Shown piece after piece: positions 25,673 to 36,273 of a stretch of DNA of 64,000 nucleotides (its first letter is position 1; every line of letters begins with the position of its first letter). Source of the stretch: JACVRW01 sp035650215. GTDB taxonomy: Bacteria; Actinomycetota; Thermoleophilia; Solirubrobacterales; Thermoleophilaceae. Position numbers and translations under genes: made by a program. The notes beneath the pieces are model-generated. The model saw only the letters and a program-made list of their open reading frames with translations, ran no database searches and was not told the DNA's origin. The stretch spans positions 62,001 to 126,000 of the forward strand of contig DASRIC010000002.1 in assembly GCA_035650215.1 (NCBI GenBank). Reading direction: 5' to 3'.

Positions 25673-26626
25673 ATGAACCGCGTCCACGTGCCGGTGCTGG
25701 CCGGCGAGCTGATCGACCTGACGCACCCGGCTCCGGGCGAGACGGCCGTGGACTGCACGTTCGGCGCCGGGGGGCATGCGCGCCTCGTGGCCGAGCGCCT
25801 CGGCGCCGAGGGCACGCTCGTGTGCATCGACCGCGACCCCGCCGCCGAGGAGCGCTTCGACTCGTTCGCGCGCGAGGTCCCCTGCCAGACCCGCTTCCTT
25901 CGCATGGACTACGCGGACGGCCTGGCGCTGCTGCGCGACGAGGGCCTGCACGCCGACCTGGTGTACCTCGACCTGGGGATCTCCTCGATGCAGGTGGACG
26001 CCCGCGAGCGCGGCTTCTCCTACTCCTACGACGCGCCGCTCGACATGCGGATGGACACGAGCCAGGAGCTCGACGCGCGCGCGATCGTGAACGGCTGGGA
26101 CGAGCGCCGGCTGGCGGACCTCTTCCGCCGCTACGGCGAGGACCCGAACGCGCGCCGGATTGCACGCGAGGTGGTGCGTCGCCGCCGGCGGGCCCCGATC
26201 GAGACGACCGGGGAGCTCGTGGACGCCGTCGAGTCGGCGCTGCCGGCGGCGGTGCGGCGCCGCTTCGGTGCCGGGCACCCGGCCAAGCGCGTCTTCCAGG
26301 CGGTGCGGATCGCCGTGAACCAGGAGCTCGACTCGCTCGACCGCGCGCTGCCGCTGGCGTGGGAGCTGCTGCGCGAGCACGGCCGCCTGGCCGCAATCTC
26401 GTTCCACTCGCTCGAGGACCGGCGCGTCAAGCGCTTCCTCGCCGGCCGTGCGCGGGGCTGCGTGTGCCCGCCCGACTTCCCGGTCTGCGTCTGCGGCCGC
26501 GAGCCGGAGGCGGAGCTGCTCACGGGCCGCGCGCTCGCGCCCACCTCGGGCGAGGTGGCCGCCAACCCGCGCGCGAAGTCGGGCCGGCTCCGGGCGGCCC
26601 TCAGGCTCGCCGCGGGGGAGGGCTGA
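25673..26626 (+). CDS. rsmH: 16S rRNA (cytosine1402-N4)-methyltransferase
   Basis: The 317-residue enzyme methylates C1402 of 16S rRNA. Motifs are HVPVLAGELIDL, the SAM site VDCTFGAGGHARLVAERLGA, YLDLGISSMQVDARERGFSY, PLDMRMD, RRYGEDPNARRIAREVV, GHPAKRVFQAVRIAVNQELD and AISFHSLEDRRVKRFL. A zinc-like CVCPPDFPVCVCG follows. ATG 25673 is coupled to the mraZ stop; a TTG at 25655 in the same frame is possible. Confidence 0.95.
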   Translation: MNRVHVPVLAGELIDLTHPAPGETAVDCTFGAGGHARLVAERLGAEGTLVCIDRDPAAEERFDSFAREVPCQTRFLRMDYADGLALLRDEGLHADLVYLDLGISSMQVDARERGFSYSYDAPLDMRMDTSQELDARAIVNGWDERRLADLFRRYGEDPNARRIAREVVRRRRRAPIETTGELVDAVESALPAAVRRRFGAGHPAKRVFQAVRIAVNQELDSLDRALPLAWELLREHGRLAAISFHSLEDRRVKRFLAGRARGCVCPPDFPVCVCGREPEAELLTGRALAPTSGEVAANPRAKSGRLRAALRLAAGEG

Positions 26627-27318
26627 TGGCGCGCTCGGCGGCCGCGGTCGCGGAGCCCCGCGACGCGCCCCGGCGCGGCGTGGCGCGACCGGGCCAGGCG
26701 TCGCCGCGGCGCATGTCGGGCTCCGGCGGCGCGAGCATCGCCCTTCCGGGGAGGCTGCTGAACGCGCCCTTCGCGCGCGCCGCGCGCGGGCGGGCGGGCG
26801 GGCTGCTCGACGCGCTGCTCTCCGGCCGCGGCTGGATCGCCATCGTGTTCCTGCTTCTGGCCGGGATCGTGTTCTTCAACGTCGACCTGATGCAGATGAA
26901 CCGCGACATCGCGCACAACGCCGAGCGGATCTCGGCGCTCAAACGCGAAAACGCGAGGCTTCGCCTGGACACCGCCCGCCTCGGCTCGAGCGAGCGCATC
27001 CAGGAGGCGGCCGCTGGGCTCGGGCTCGTGCTTCCGGCGCCCGGCGAGGTGCGCTACCGCAAGGTGCGCCCGGTGCTCGACGCCCGGCGGGCCGCCAAGA
27101 GCATCACGGAGCCCACGCCGACGGTGGCCCCCGCGCCGGTGCTGCCCACACCGGCGCCCGCGCTCACGACCCCGGCGGCGCCGGCGCCCGTGACGCCCAC
27201 GGCGCCGGTCACGCCGACGACGCCGACGACGCCGCCCACGCCCACGACGCCGACGACCCCCGCGACCCCGACCGGCGTCACGACCGCGCCCACCACGACC
27301 GCCCAGCCGGTGGGCTAG
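26626..27318 (+). CDS. FtsL-like septum protein with Pro/Thr-rich extracytoplasmic tail
   Basis: The 230-residue protein occupies the ftsL position. Residues 1-60 are a basic cytoplasmic segment, 65-85 a membrane helix (GWIAIVFLLLAGIVFFNVDL), and 85-130 a coiled coil (MNRDIAHNAERISALKRENA) of the FtsL/DivIC type that ends AAAGLGLVLPAPGEVRYRKV. From about residue 160 comes a low-complexity tail of Pro, Thr, Ala and Val, which is unusual for FtsL. It should bind FtsQ (DivIB) and FtsI at the septum. The ATG overlaps the rsmH stop (TGATG). Confidence 0.8.
   Translation: MARSAAAVAEPRDAPRRGVARPGQASPRRMSGSGGASIALPGRLLNAPFARAARGRAGGLLDALLSGRGWIAIVFLLLAGIVFFNVDLMQMNRDIAHNAERISALKRENARLRLDTARLGSSERIQEAAAGLGLVLPAPGEVRYRKVRPVLDARRAAKSITEPTPTVAPAPVLPTPAPALTTPAAPAPVTPTAPVTPTTPTTPPTPTTPTTPATPTGVTTAPTTTAQPVG
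27190..27300 (+). repeat. Degenerate ACGCCGACG repeat encoding the FtsL-like Thr/Pro tail
   Basis: Short degenerate repeats built on ACGCC(G/C)ACG run through the end of the ftsL-like gene and encode Thr-Pro and Thr-Thr-Pro units. Such tracts can change length by slippage; all units here keep the frame. Confidence 0.6.
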
Positions 27319-27330
27319 GCGGCCGCGCGC

Positions 27331-29031
27331 GTGCCGGCCACCCAGCGCCGTCCACCCACCCGGCGCCGGCCTCCGCGTGCGCGGCGACCTTCGCTTAAGC
27401 TGGTCGAGAGGCGCATCGGCCTGCTGTTCGCCGTCTTCCTCCTCCTGCTTGGCCTGGCGGCCCTGCGCGCCACCTGGATCGGCACGGTTCAGTCCGGCTC
27501 CCTGGCGGATCGCGCGGCCTCGCAGCAGGTCGAGGAGCTGGTGGTGCCCGCCCGCCGCGGCACGATCGTCGATCGCAACCGGGTGGAGCTCGCCGTCTCC
27601 GAGGACGCGATCACGGTCTTCGCGCACCCGTTCCTGATCGACGACCCGGCCAAGGTCGCCGCTCGGCTGGCGCCGCTCCTGGGGCGCACGGAGAGCGACC
27701 TGCTCAAGGTGCTGAGCGACCGGGAGGCGGGCTTCGTCTACCTGCGCCGCAAGATGGACGCCTCGCGCGGGCACAAGGTCGAGCAGCTCGGGATCGAGGG
27801 GATCGACACGGTGGTCGAGCCCAAGCGCACCTATCCGCAGGGCGAGCTCGCCTCGCAGGCACTCGGCTTCGTCGGCACCGACAACAAGGGGCTCTCCGGC
27901 CTCGAGTACGCGCGCGAGGAGGCGCTCGGCGGCACGGACGGCGAGCGCCGCTTCGTGAAGGATGCGCTCGGCGAGCCCGTGAGCATGGTCGAGGTCAAGC
28001 GCGCGGAGGCGGGCGAGGACCTGCGCCTCACCATCGACGCCGCGATCCAGGAGCGCACCGAGGCGGTGCTGTCCGAGGTCGGCCAGACCTACACGCCGCA
28101 CGGCGCCACCGCGGTGGTGCTCGACCCCCGCACCGGGCAGGTCCTGGCGCTGGCCAACTGGCCGCGCGTGGACGCCAACGACCCCGACGGCGCGCCGGCC
28201 TACGCGCGCAAGAACCGCGCGATCCAGGACACCTACGAGCCCGGCTCGACCTTCAAGGCGATCACGATCGCGGGGGCGCTCGAGGAGAACCTGATCGAGC
28301 CGGACACGACGTTGGCGGTGCCGCCCACCATCCAGGTGGCAGACCGCACCGTGGGCGAGGCGCACGACGGCGGGGGCGGCACCTTCACCGTGGCCGACAT
28401 CCTCGCCCGCTCGTCGAACGTGGGCTCGGTGATGATCGGCCTGAAGCTCGGCTCCAAGCACTTCGACAAGTGGGTGCGGCGCTTCGGCTTCGGCGGCCCC
28501 ACCGGCATCGACCTGCCCGGCGAGGAGGGCGGCATCGTGCTGCGGCCCGAGAACTACTCGGGCTCCTCGATGGGCAACATGCCGATTGGCCAGGGCCTCG
28601 CCGTCACGCCGATGCAGATGGCGTCGGCCTTCACGGCTATCGCCAACCACGGCGTGATGCGCCGCCCGTACGTGGTGGCCGGCAACCAGCCGGCGCCGCA
28701 GCGCGTGCTCTCGCGGCAGACCGCCGACCGGGTGTCCCGGATGCTCGAGGGAGTGCTGGCGGCCGGCGGCACCGCCGAGGAGGCCTCGGTCGAGGGCTAC
28801 ACGATCGCGGGCAAGACCGGCACCGCCGAGAAGGCCATCAAGGGCGGCTACTCGAAGACGGACTTCGTGGCGTCGTTCATCGGGTTCGCCCCGGCGCGGG
28901 ACCCTCGGCTGCTCGTGGCGGTGATGGTCGACACGCCGCGCGGCGACATCTACGGCGGCACGGTGGCCGCGCCCGCCTTCGAGCGGATCATGGAGTTCGC
29001 GCTGCCGTACCTGAAGATCCCGCCGCGCTAG
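27331..29031 (+). CDS. ftsI: Septal peptidoglycan transpeptidase (PBP2b/PBP3, FtsI)
   Basis: The 566-residue penicillin-binding protein cross-links septal peptidoglycan. It has a basic N-terminus, one membrane helix (GLLFAVFLLLLGLAALRATW), a dimerization domain with RRGTIVDRNRVELAVS, and a transpeptidase domain. The active-site STFK (Ser306, Lys309) lies in YEPGSTFKAITIAGA, SSN in LARSSNVGSVMIG and KTGT in TIAGKTGTAEKAI. No PASTA domains follow. The GTG start lies 12 bases after the ftsL-like stop. Confidence 0.95.
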   Translation: MPATQRRPPTRRRPPRARRPSLKLVERRIGLLFAVFLLLLGLAALRATWIGTVQSGSLADRAASQQVEELVVPARRGTIVDRNRVELAVSEDAITVFAHPFLIDDPAKVAARLAPLLGRTESDLLKVLSDREAGFVYLRRKMDASRGHKVEQLGIEGIDTVVEPKRTYPQGELASQALGFVGTDNKGLSGLEYAREEALGGTDGERRFVKDALGEPVSMVEVKRAEAGEDLRLTIDAAIQERTEAVLSEVGQTYTPHGATAVVLDPRTGQVLALANWPRVDANDPDGAPAYARKNRAIQDTYEPGSTFKAITIAGALEENLIEPDTTLAVPPTIQVADRTVGEAHDGGGGTFTVADILARSSNVGSVMIGLKLGSKHFDKWVRRFGFGGPTGIDLPGEEGGIVLRPENYSGSSMGNMPIGQGLAVTPMQMASAFTAIANHGVMRRPYVVAGNQPAPQRVLSRQTADRVSRMLEGVLAAGGTAEEASVEGYTIAGKTGTAEKAIKGGYSKTDFVASFIGFAPARDPRLLVAVMVDTPRGDIYGGTVAAPAFERIMEFALPYLKIPPR

Positions 29032-29036
29032 ATGAG

Positions 29037-30179
29037 CTAGGCGTCGTCCCCGGACGGCTCGTCCGGAGCCTCGTCCGGGTCGGCGAGCGCGCGCAGGGCG
29101 CCGCGCATGCGGCTCTGCGCGCTGCGCAGCTCCTCGAACGCGCGCTCGGCGGCGAACGCCGAGCCCTCTACCTCCGACAGGCGCGATTCGAGCTCCTGGC
29201 GGCGCTTCTCCTCCCCGTCGAGGCTCGCGCGCAACTCGCGCTCCGCGATCGCCAGCAGCTCGCGCTCGCGCTCGCTGTCCTCACGCACCTCCGCGAGCGC
29301 CTGGCGAGCCAGCTCCGCGCGCCGGTCGGCGTCCTCGAGCTCCTCGATCCGGACGCACGCCTCGTCGCGCTCGGCCCGGAGCGTGCCGAGCTCCTTGCGG
29401 AGCGCCTCGAGCTGCTCCTCGAGCTCGGCGTTCGCCTCCTTGCCCTCGCGCGCCCGGGTGCGGGCCTGATCGAGCTCGGCCTCGGTCGACGCCAGCTTGG
29501 CGCGCAGCCCGTCCAGCTCCTCCACCCCGGGCCCGGGAGCCTCCCCCGGGGCCGCCTCGGCGTCCCGCGCGGGCGGCGCCTCGCGAACGCCGCCCGCGTC
29601 CGCCTGCCAGAAGACCGCCGACGAAGCGGGAGCGGGGGCGGGGGCGAGCGGCGCGTCCGCGTCGCCGTTCACGAGGTCGTCGAGCGGCAGGCGCTCGAGC
29701 AGAGCGTCGAGCGCAGGACGCGAGGCCACGGCCGGCTTCACGTCCATCTTCGTCATCACCGCAATGTCGTTCACGCCGAGCGCGTCGGCCGGGTCGGCCA
29801 TGGCAACCAGCAGGCCGCCGCCCACGAAGCCCACCGGCACGGCCTGATAGCGCATGGCGGCGCTCGGCTTGATCAGGTTCGCGGCGCTCGGGTCGACGCT
29901 GAAGCTGCCCAGGTCGACGTACGCGATCCCGTAGCGCTCGGCGGTCGCGTGGGCGAGCTGCTCCTCGTTGATCGCGCCCGACTCGACGAGCACGCGCGCC
30001 ACCGTGCTGCCGGGGCTCCGGGCGGCGCGCACAGCCTGCTCGACGGCCTCGCGCTTGGCGAACCCGAGCTCGACGATCACGTCGCTGAGGAAGCCCGAGC
30101 GCGGGCCCCCGCCCGACGGCGGGATCACGCCCTTCGGGGGGCCGGGCGCTCTCGTGCCGGTGTCGGTGCTCGTGTTCAC
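29037..30179 (-). CDS. MshEN (T2SSE N-terminal) domain protein with long coiled coil
   Basis: The 380-residue protein has residues ~28-165 matching the N-terminal domain of type II secretion ATPases (SDVIVELGFAKREAVEQAVR, ARVLVESGAINEEQLAHATA, KPSAAMRYQAVPVGFVGGGL, LLVAMADPADALGVNDIAVM). It lacks any ATPase domain. An Ala/Pro linker leads into ~160 residues of coiled coil (LRAKLASTEAELDQARTRAR onward). MshEN domains can bind c-di-GMP, but the RLG-type ligand motif is only partly kept. It overlaps the downstream end of the GAF/GGDEF gene by 4 bases. These two opposite-strand genes split the dcw cluster between ftsI and murE. Confidence 0.8.
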   Translation of the reverse strand: MNTSTDTGTRAPGPPKGVIPPSGGGPRSGFLSDVIVELGFAKREAVEQAVRAARSPGSTVARVLVESGAINEEQLAHATAERYGIAYVDLGSFSVDPSAANLIKPSAAMRYQAVPVGFVGGGLLVAMADPADALGVNDIAVMTKMDVKPAVASRPALDALLERLPLDDLVNGDADAPLAPAPAPASSAVFWQADAGGVREAPPARDAEAAPGEAPGPGVEELDGLRAKLASTEAELDQARTRAREGKEANAELEEQLEALRKELGTLRAERDEACVRIEELEDADRRAELARQALAEVREDSERERELLAIAERELRASLDGEEKRRQELESRLSEVEGSAFAAERAFEELRSAQSRMRGALRALADPDEAPDEPSGDDA

Positions 30180-31096
30180 TGCGTCTCCTTCTCAGCGGCG
30201 GTGAGCGCGGCGCCGGCCGAGCCGGCCTCGCCGAGCGCGATCACCGCGTGGGCGATGTCCAGGGTTGCCGGGCGCTCCCGGGTGCTGCGCTCGAGCCCCT
30301 GCGAGAAGCGCTCGAAGAACGCCTCCGCGCCCCCGCGGCCCTTACAGCCCACGAGCAGCGCGCCGTAGCTGTCCTCGCCCAGCCGGCCGGCGTGGTCGGA
30401 GCGGCGGATCGCCTCCTCCATCACCTCCGCGGCGTCCTTCAGGAGCAGCTCCGACACGGGCGCGCCGCGCCGATCCTCCAACTGCGCGACGTTCGGGAAG
30501 CGGCAGACCACGAGGTAGGACTCGGCGCCGCCGGCCTCGACGGTGCGCCACTCGCTCTCGAGCGCGTCGGCGAAGGCCGCGCGGTTCAGGAGGCCGGTAA
30601 GCGGATCGGTGCGCTCGGGATCGCGCAGGCGCTCGCCCATCCGGCGCAGGTCCGCCCGCCACTTGACGGACTCCCACTCGTAGGTGAGCAGGCGGCCGGC
30701 CACCGCCAGCAGCTCGAGGTGGGTGCGGTCGTAGAGGTCGGTGCCGGACGCGAGCGCGCAGAGCGTGATGGCTCCGCCGCCCGCGCTCGTCTCGAGCGGG
30801 ACCGCGACGTAGGAGCGCACGGACAGGGCGGCGAGCGTGGCAGGGTCGAGAAGACCCTCGCCGCGCGCCGTGGCGGCCAAAGCGAGCGTGTCGCCGGGGT
30901 GGATCCGGCCGGCGGCCTCGCCGCGGACGTCGATCAAGCGGTACTCGCCCTCGTCCCAGTCCACCTGGCCCAGCAGCACTGAGCCTCCGGGCAGCTCGCT
31001 CTCGAGCGCGTCGAGCACGCTGTCGGCCGCCTCGGAGAAGCTGGGAAACCTGCGCTCTGCAAGCCGCGCGAGCGCGCTCAGCGTGGTGCCGCTCAC
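30176..31096 (-). CDS. GAF-GGDEF protein with degenerate active site
   Basis: The 306-residue protein has an N-terminal GAF-like domain (residues ~1-150, including SYVAVPLETSAGGGAITLCA) and a C-terminal GGDEF fold (DPERTDPLTGLLNRAAFADA to the end). The signature motif reads LGEDS in HAGRLGEDSYGALLVG where catalytic enzymes have GGDEF, so cyclase activity is doubtful. It may act as a ligand-binding or scaffold protein. GTG 31096 is the chosen start because upstream codons overlap the murE promoter. It shares GTGA with the MshEN gene, so the two form an operon. Confidence 0.82.
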   Translation of the reverse strand: MSGTTLSALARLAERRFPSFSEAADSVLDALESELPGGSVLLGQVDWDEGEYRLIDVRGEAAGRIHPGDTLALAATARGEGLLDPATLAALSVRSYVAVPLETSAGGGAITLCALASGTDLYDRTHLELLAVAGRLLTYEWESVKWRADLRRMGERLRDPERTDPLTGLLNRAAFADALESEWRTVEAGGAESYLVVCRFPNVAQLEDRRGAPVSELLLKDAAEVMEEAIRRSDHAGRLGEDSYGALLVGCKGRGGAEAFFERFSQGLERSTRERPATLDIAHAVIALGEAGSAGAALTAAEKETQ

Positions 31097-31158
31097 GTGG
31101 TCTGTATCGGCGATTTCGCGGGAAACGTGAGGTTCGAGGGGTATCCTCGGCGCCGACC

Positions 31159-32579
<1,421 letters not shown>

Positions 32580-32583
<4 letters not shown>

Positions 32584-33932
32584 TCGACCGCTCCGCGAGC
32601 TGGATCGCGGCGGCCGCCGGCGGGGAGCTGGTGGCCGGGGCGCCCGAGGCCGCTGGCCCGGAGCGCGCGGTGATCGACTCCCGCGGCGCCGGCGGCGGGG
32701 ACCTGTTCGCCGGCCTTCCGGGGGCAACCGCCGACGGCGGCGAGTTCGCGCCGGGCGCCCTCGAAGCCGGCGTCTGGGGGGTGCTCGTGGGCCCCGCCCA
32801 CCGCGAAGCAGCGCTTCAAGCTGTCGAGGGAGCCGTGGGCGGCTCTGCCTGCGCGAACGCGGCGGTGATCGTGGCGCCCGAGCCGCTGCTCGCTCTGCAG
32901 CGGCTCGCCACCGCCTGGCGCCGCGAGCTCGGCGCCCGGGTGATCGGCGTGACCGGCTCGACGGGCAAGACCTCGACGAAGGACATCCTCTCGGCGCTGC
33001 TCGGGGCGCGGAGGCCGGTGCACGCCAGCCGTGAGAACTGGAACACCGAGATCGGGCTCCCGCTCACGATCCTCGAGGCCCGTCGCGGGGTGGAGGCGCT
33101 CGTGCTCGAGATGGCGATGCGCGGCGAGGGCCAGATTGCGGAGCTCGTTGCGGTGGCCGAGCCCGACGCCGGTGTGATCGTGAACGTGGGGCCGGTGCAC
33201 CTCGAGCTGCTCGGCACGGTCGAGCGCGTTGCAGCCGCGAAGGCGGAGCTGATCCGCGACCTGGCGGCCGGCGCCGCCTGCGTGGTGCCTGCGAGCGAGC
33301 CGCTGCTCGATCGGCATCTGCGGGCGGAGCTCGACACCTGGACGTTCGGGCCCGGCGGCCAGGTGCAGCTGCTCTCGATGGAGGGCGAGCGCGCCGAGAT
33401 CGAGGCGCGCGGCGAGCGGATCGAGCTCGAGCTGTCCTACCGCGAGCCGCACAACCTGCTCAACACCCTGGCGGCGGTGGCCGCGGCGCGCGCCCTGGGC
33501 CTCGAGGTGGGAGGGGCGGTCGACGTGCGCTTCTCCTCCCTGCGCGGCGAGGTGGTGGAGCTGCCGGGCGGCGTGGTGGTCGTGAATGACTGCTACAACG
33601 CCAACCCGATGTCGATGCGCGCCGCGATCGATCACCTCGCCGGCAGCCCCGCCGAGCGCAGGATCGCCGTGCTCGGGACGATGGCCGAGCTCGGCCCGGG
33701 CTCGGCCGAGTACCACCGCGAGATCGGCGCGCGGGCCGCCGAGGCCGGCGTCGACGTGCTGGTGCCCGTGGGCCAGGAGGCCCTCGGCTACACGGCGGGC
33801 TTCCGGGGCGACGTGCGCCCGGTTGACTCGCCGGAGGATGCCGGCGCCCTGCTCCGCGAGCTCGCGCGGCCCGGCGACCGGGTGCTGGTCAAGGGCTCCC
33901 GCTCGGTGGGGCTGGAGCGGGTCCTCGCGTAA
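32580..33932 (+). CDS. murF: UDP-MurNAc-tripeptide:D-Ala-D-Ala ligase
   Basis: The 450-residue enzyme adds the D-Ala-D-Ala dipeptide to finish the cytoplasmic precursor. Motifs are VIGVTGSTGKTSTKDILSAL, SRENWNTEIGLPLTILEAR, VLEMAMRGEGQIAELVAVA, VNVGPVHLELLGTVERVAAA, NDCYNANPMSMRAAIDHLAG and VLVKGSRSVGLERVL. The GTG start overlaps the murE stop. No ddl gene lies in this cluster. Confidence 0.95.
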
Positions 33933-33936
33933 GCGC

Positions 33937-34911
33937 ATGCTCGGCGAGATCGTCATCGGGGGCTCGGCCTCGCTGCTCATCTGCATGTTCCTGGGTCCGC
34001 GCTTCATCGAGTACCTGCGGCTCAAGGAGTTCGGCCAGCACATCCGCGAGGAGGGGCCCGCCGGGCATCACGGCAAGGCCGGCACGCCCACGATGGGCGG
34101 GCTCGCGGTCGTGCTCGCCGTGTGCGTGCCGTTTCTCATCCTGAGCGAGTACCGCGCGGCCTCGATCGCCGTGCTCGGCACCGGCCTTGCGATGGCGGCG
34201 CTCGGCTTCGCCGACGACGTGATCAAGCTGCGCCGGCGCCGCTCGCTCGGCGTGTCGGGCCGCACCAAGCTGGTGGTACAGGCGGGCACCGCGCTCGCGC
34301 TGTGGGTGCTGGTCACGCAGTACGTGGAGCTCGAGGACACGCTCGACCTGCGCGTGGTGGACGCCCAGGTGGAGCTCGGGGTGGCCTACCCCGTGCTGAT
34401 CTTCCTCGTGCTGGCCGGCGCTACCAACGGCGTGAACCTCACCGATGGCCTCGACGGGCTCGCCGCCGGCTGCGCGGCGATCGTGTTCCTGGCATTCACG
34501 GCCATGACCTTCATCACCCAGGGGCAGGAGGACCTCGCGCTCCTGAGCGCCTGCCTGGTGGGAGCCTGCGTCGGCTTCCTCTGGTTCAACTCGTTCCCTG
34601 CGTCGGTGTTCATGGGCGACACAGGCGCGCTCGCCTTGGGCGGCTTCATCGCGGCGCTGGCGGTGATGACGAAGACCGAGCTGCTCCTGATCGTGATCGG
34701 CGGGATTTTCGTGATCGAGGCGCTCTCGGTCGCGATCCAGGTGTTCTCGTTCCAGCGCTTCCGCAAGCGCGTGTTCCTGATGGCCCCGATCCACCACCAC
34801 TTCGAACTGATGGCCTGGTCGGAGACGAAGATCATCCTGCGCTTCTGGATTGTGGCGGCGATCTGCGCGGCGATCGGCTTCACGCTGTACCAGGCGTCGA
34901 TAACGCCATGA
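33937..34911 (+). CDS. mraY: Phospho-MurNAc-pentapeptide translocase
   Basis: The 324-residue membrane enzyme makes lipid I from UDP-MurNAc-pentapeptide and undecaprenyl phosphate. Motifs include HHGKAGTPTMGGLAVVL, GFADDVIKLRRRRSLG, the catalytic NLTDGLDGLAAG and FMGDTGALALGG, and APIHHHFELMAWSETKI. Ten hydrophobic spans are visible. ATG at 33937 lies 4 bases after murF. It is followed by a perfect tandem duplication covering the start region of murD. Confidence 0.96.
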   Translation: MLGEIVIGGSASLLICMFLGPRFIEYLRLKEFGQHIREEGPAGHHGKAGTPTMGGLAVVLAVCVPFLILSEYRAASIAVLGTGLAMAALGFADDVIKLRRRRSLGVSGRTKLVVQAGTALALWVLVTQYVELEDTLDLRVVDAQVELGVAYPVLIFLVLAGATNGVNLTDGLDGLAAGCAAIVFLAFTAMTFITQGQEDLALLSACLVGACVGFLWFNSFPASVFMGDTGALALGGFIAALAVMTKTELLLIVIGGIFVIEALSVAIQVFSFQRFRKRVFLMAPIHHHFELMAWSETKIILRFWIVAAICAAIGFTLYQASITP

Positions 34912-34914
34912 CGT

Positions 34915-35002
34915 GCGCGAGGGGGCGGGCTTGGCCCGCACCGGAGCGATGCCGTTGAGCGCGAGGGGGCGGGCTTGGCCCGCACCGGAGCGATGCCGTT
35001 GA
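34915..35002 (+). repeat. Perfect 44-bp tandem duplication of the murD initiation region
   Basis: The 44 bases at 34915-34958 are repeated without a mismatch at 34959-35002. Each copy holds GAGGGGG, a TTG 5 bases later (34931 and 34975) and an ATG (34949 and 34993). Since 44 is not a multiple of three, starts in the first copy read a different frame: TTG 34931 would make a 23-residue peptide stopping at 35002, inside murD. Only the second copy opens murD. Confidence 0.95.
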
Positions 35003-36243
35003 TCCGGCCTGCCCTCCCGGACGGGCCGTACCTGGTGGTGGGGCTCGCGCGCTCGGGGATCGCGGCGGCGCGGATGCTGCGCCCTCATGGTGAGGTGCTG
35101 GCCTGCGACTCCGGGCGGCCCGAGCTGCCGGACGACCTCGACGCGGAGGTCGAGAGCGACGGCGTGGGCCTGCTCGAGCGCGCCGGGGTGGTGGTGAAGA
35201 GCCCGGGCGTGCCGCAGGAGGCGCCGCTGATCGAGGCGGCGCGGGCGCGGGGGGTGCCCGTGCTCGGGGAGCTCGAGCTGGCGTGGCGGCTGCTGCCCAA
35301 CCGCTTCGTGGCCGTGACGGGCACGAACGGCAAGACGACCACGGTCGAGCTGCTCGGCGCGATCTGGCGGGCGGCGTCGTTTCCGGTGGCGGTTGCCGGC
35401 AACGTGGGCACGCCGCTGTCGGCGCTCGTGGGTGAGGTGGAGCCCGACGCGACCGTGATCTGCGAGGTCTCGAGCTTCCAGGCCGAGGACAGCGAGGCGT
35501 TCGCCCCCGACGTCGGCCTGCTGCTGAACGTCGAGGAGGACCACCTCGACCGTCACGGCACCTTCGCGGCCTACCGCGAGGCCAAGCTCGGCATGTTCAG
35601 GAGCCAGACGCCCGACCAGGTGGCGATCGCGCCGCCCGGCTTTCACCTGCCGGGACGAGCGCGGCGCGAGACGTTCGGAGATCCGGGGGAGCTGCCGCTG
35701 CCGGCCGCCGACATCCGCCTGCGCGGAGCGCACAACCTGGAGAACGCCATGGGCGCGTCCGCCGCCGCTCTCGCCGCGGGCGTGCCCGCCGAGGCCGTGG
35801 CGGCCGCCCTGCGCGACTTCGCCGGCGTGCCGCACCGCCTCGAGGAGGTCGGGCGGAGCGGCGGCGTGCTGTACGTGAACGACTCGAAGGCCACCAACGT
35901 CGCGTCGGCGCGGCGCGGGATCGAGGCGTTCGAGGGCGGGGTGCACGCCATCCTCGGCGGCAGCCTGAAGGGCGGCGACTTCACCGGCCTGCGCGAACCG
36001 GTCAGGTCGCGTTGCCGGGGCTGCTACCTGATCGGTGAGGCCGCCGAGCAGCTCGAGCGCGACCTGGCGGAGACCGTGCCGCTGCGCCTCTGCGGCGACC
36101 TCGAGGGCGCCGTCGACGCCGCGGCGCGCTCCGCGTCCCCGGGCGATGTGGTGCTGCTCTCGCCCGCCTGCGCAAGCTTCGACCAGTTCCGCGACTACGA
36201 GGAGCGCGGAGACCGGTTCAGGGCGCTCGTGCCGCGAGCATGA
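34975..36243 (+). CDS. murD: UDP-MurNAc-L-alanine:D-glutamate ligase
   Basis: The 422-residue enzyme (from TTG 34975) adds D-Glu to UDP-MurNAc-L-Ala. Motifs are YLVVGLARSGIAAARML, FVAVTGTNGKTTTVELLGAI, CEVSSFQAEDSEAFAPDVGL, NVEEDHLDRHGTFAAYREAK, GVPHRLEEVGRSGGVLYVND, SKATN, and LLSPACASFDQFRDYEERGD. TTG 34975 has GAGGGGG 5 bases upstream; ATG 34993 is an alternative with a ribosome site too close. The start lies in the second copy of the tandem duplication. Confidence 0.94.
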   Translation: MARTGAMPLIRPALPDGPYLVVGLARSGIAAARMLRPHGEVLACDSGRPELPDDLDAEVESDGVGLLERAGVVVKSPGVPQEAPLIEAARARGVPVLGELELAWRLLPNRFVAVTGTNGKTTTVELLGAIWRAASFPVAVAGNVGTPLSALVGEVEPDATVICEVSSFQAEDSEAFAPDVGLLLNVEEDHLDRHGTFAAYREAKLGMFRSQTPDQVAIAPPGFHLPGRARRETFGDPGELPLPAADIRLRGAHNLENAMGASAAALAAGVPAEAVAAALRDFAGVPHRLEEVGRSGGVLYVNDSKATNVASARRGIEAFEGGVHAILGGSLKGGDFTGLREPVRSRCRGCYLIGEAAEQLERDLAETVPLRLCGDLEGAVDAAARSASPGDVVLLSPACASFDQFRDYEERGDRFRALVPRA

Positions 36244-36273
36244 ATCCGCGCGCGGGCGTCGAAGAGCGTCCGG

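Noticed and set aside
26131..28650. 839-codon minus-strand frame across rsmH, ftsL-like and ftsI
   Set aside because: Shadow frame without domains.
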